DNA of 64,000 bases from Paraburkholderia xenovorans LB400 (GTDB lineage: Bacteria > Pseudomonadota > Gammaproteobacteria > Burkholderiales > Burkholderiaceae). How positions within the stretch are numbered: position 1 is the first letter of the stretch; each line of letters starts with the position of its first letter. Shown here one piece after another: positions 62,615-64,000 of the stretch. The position numbers were made by a program, and so were the translations under genes. The stretch is from NCBI RefSeq assembly GCF_000013645.1, contig NC_007951.1, forward strand, positions 3,162,001-3,226,000. The letters run 5' to 3'. The notes under the pieces were generated by a model. It saw nothing but the letters and a program-made list of their open reading frames with translations. It was not told the origin of the DNA and did not search any database.

Positions 62615-64000
62615 TCAGGCTATAGGGGAACCCGTCGCCTCCGGCGGCTGCAACGTAAAGTCCTGACCACGCTTGCCATCCTTATCGACTATATGGCTGG
62701 TCTGGGAGCCGTCGGCATTGACCGTTGCGACTGTCCGGCTGCCGTCCTTCTCGTATTTCACGAGAAAAGTGGCCTGTCCATTCTCGTCCCGATCAACCGA
62801 CAATAGTGGGCGCCCGTCGCGATCGTATTGGAACTCTGAACGAACGCGTCCCTCCGCATCACAGTTGGACACCGTGTGTCCGCCGTCGGCGGACTTGAAG
62901 TCTCTCACCGCGAACTTTCCCGTATCCGGGACCATATAATCCGCCGCAGTCTTCTCCCCTTTGGCGTCGAATTTTACGATCCGCGTGGTCTGGTTTTTCG
63001 CGTTGGACGAAGTGACCTGAGACGAGCCATCGGTCGCATAATCGCGGACCGCCCCTGACCAGTCCGCGTTGAACTCGCCACGTTTGGTTACATGTCCCGC
63101 CCCATCCCGGACGTCGACCGAATACCCGCCTTTTCTTGCATAACTGTAGGCCGCTGTGGAGATTATGTTGCCTTGGGAGTCCTTCATTTCTGAAGACTGA
63201 ATCCTGCCTTCGTTGAACGTCTGCGTGCCGATGTCACCGGACGCCCAACGCTCGGTCATCGAATTGATGTTGCCGAGTTTGTCGCCGGTGAACTCGACGT
63301 TCTTCACATGTCCTGGTTCCGGCGCCGACATGCCGACACCTTTCCCGTAATACTGATAGTAAGTCTCGTCCAGCGCATTGGTGGGAATTCCATTGACATA
63401 GAAGTTCATTCCGACGGCCGTAAGTCTGTTGCGATCCTCTGTGTCCGACTCCCCGGCGTTCACATCGGCTGCATGCTGGCCATCGAGATGTTCCTGAAGG
63501 GTGCTCCGTCCACCCACATCGATTTGCGTTCCGGGTGTGTTGTCAGTGGCGGTGTTTTTCCGGATTTCCTGTTGAACTTGCCAGTTGTTCACGACTGCCT
63601 CCCCTTCGCCATGAGAACCGATAAGTGCCGCCACGTTGAAGGCTTCGGGATCGCGCCAATTAACCGCATAACGCGCCATGAACGCCTTGTCGTTCGCGCG
63701 ATTCTCGTAGTGACCAATTTCATGCGACAAGGTCCCCAGCATAAATGCGTCGCCACCCGGGTTAGACGTACCGAGCACAATGTGCTTACTGTCGAAATAC
63801 GTGGCAACGCCGTCACCACTCTCCATCGGCTTCATTTGGCCCGAGTTCACGTCGTTGCCGTAATCGCGCAGCTGTGATTGCAGCATGGGACTTGCGTTAA
63901 TGAGCCTGATCTGCTCGGGCGTCAGCTTCACATTGCCAAAGTAGGATTCCCGACCGGTAATCGGGTTCGTTCCAATACTCACGTTCGACGCCATATTCAA
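62615..64000 (-). CDS. putative HExxH zinc metallopeptidase with YD/Rhs-like repeats, open at the window edge
   Basis: An open frame of about 459 residues from an ATG at 63994; an in-frame TTG at 64000 sits at the edge, so the true start may lie outside. Residues 91-95 are HEIGH (TLSHEIGHYENRAND), with acidic residues at 130 and 132 (SHGEGEAVVNNW) that could be the third ligand, a gluzincin-like layout. From about residue 200 the protein is a run of strand-turn motifs similar to YD/Rhs repeats, e.g. YDRDGRPLLSVDRDENG and YEKDGSRTVATVNADGS. No signal peptide or transmembrane segment. No family assigned; the architecture suggests a contact-dependent or type VI effector. No immunity gene lies downstream. 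The region is less GC-rich than the rest. Confidence 0.6.
   Translation of the reverse strand: MNMASNVSIGTNPITGRESYFGNVKLTPEQIRLINASPMLQSQLRDYGNDVNSGQMKPMESGDGVATYFDSKHIVLGTSNPGGDAFMLGTLSHEIGHYENRANDKAFMARYAVNWRDPEAFNVAALIGSHGEGEAVVNNWQVQQEIRKNTATDNTPGTQIDVGGRSTLQEHLDGQHAADVNAGESDTEDRNRLTAVGMNFYVNGIPTNALDETYYQYYGKGVGMSAPEPGHVKNVEFTGDKLGNINSMTERWASGDIGTQTFNEGRIQSSEMKDSQGNIISTAAYSYARKGGYSVDVRDGAGHVTKRGEFNADWSGAVRDYATDGSSQVTSSNAKNQTTRIVKFDAKGEKTAADYMVPDTGKFAVRDFKSADGGHTVSNCDAEGRVRSEFQYDRDGRPLLSVDRDENGQATFLVKYEKDGSRTVATVNADGSQTSHIVDKDGKRGQDFTLQPPEATGSPIA

Overview
This window looks like a core chromosomal segment from a Burkholderiaceae genome, most likely Paraburkholderia or a close relative. 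The reasons are the high GC content, the heavy use of GC-ending codons, and familiar betaproteobacterial gene neighbourhoods: dapA-trpS-M50 protease-YciO, pyrG-kdsA-eno-ftsB, lolDC-tatD-comEC, rpfE-recJ-prfB-lysS, iscRSUA-hscBA-fdx-iscX, and aceE-aceF-lpd with a lipoyl-fused E3. No tRNA, rRNA, CRISPR array, prophage or intact insertion sequence was seen.

Layout. 1-6.5 kb is a minus-strand run: dapA (cut by the left edge), a methyltransferase, trpS, a site-2-type protease, a YciO-family protein, a PHP phosphoesterase, an alpha/beta hydrolase and a DUF455 protein. 6.9-9 kb (plus) holds a gamma carbonic anhydrase, Hsp33 and a small lipoprotein, closed by a bidirectional terminator. 9.1-20.7 kb (minus) holds ftsB, eno, kdsA, pyrG, a hydrolase, comEC, tatD and the lipoprotein-release genes lolD/lolC. 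21.5-28.4 kb (plus) holds an RpfE-like protein, recJ, prfB (with its programmed +1 frameshift), lysS and a glycine-zipper protein. 28.5-34.8 kb (minus) is a complete ISC iron-sulfur operon under a promoter carrying two IscR-type sites. 34.9-40.1 kb holds a low-Mr phosphatase, two small envelope proteins, a lutA-lutB pair without lutC, and a divergent IclR regulator. 40.2-49.6 kb holds a PBP7-like endopeptidase, a phasin with a striking repeated operator, and the pyruvate dehydrogenase genes in the minus-strand order aceE-aceF-lpd. 49.8-53 kb is a FixL/FixJ-like two-component pair divergent from aceE. 53.5-60.8 kb holds a DUF3300/DUF2950 pair, folD, an acyltransferase and an M3 oligopeptidase. 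60.9-62.2 kb is a cytosine-deaminase-like amidohydrolase.

The right end is the accessory part. A racemase-like gene starts normally at 62402 but loses its family-like sequence after about 35 codons. The sequence then changes character to a visibly less GC-rich open frame (62615 to the right edge). That frame encodes a predicted HExxH zinc metallopeptidase followed by YD/Rhs-like tandem motifs, the best candidate in the window for an uncharacterised effector or polymorphic-toxin system. Other signals worth attention are regulatory or structural: tandem IscR boxes, a 14-bp direct repeat bracketing the phasin promoter, a nested inverted repeat between aceE and the sensor kinase, in-frame minisatellites in dapA and comEC, a degenerate 40-bp tandem repeat upstream of lolC, a four-cysteine cluster motif in TrpS, and nearly identical lipoyl domains in AceF.
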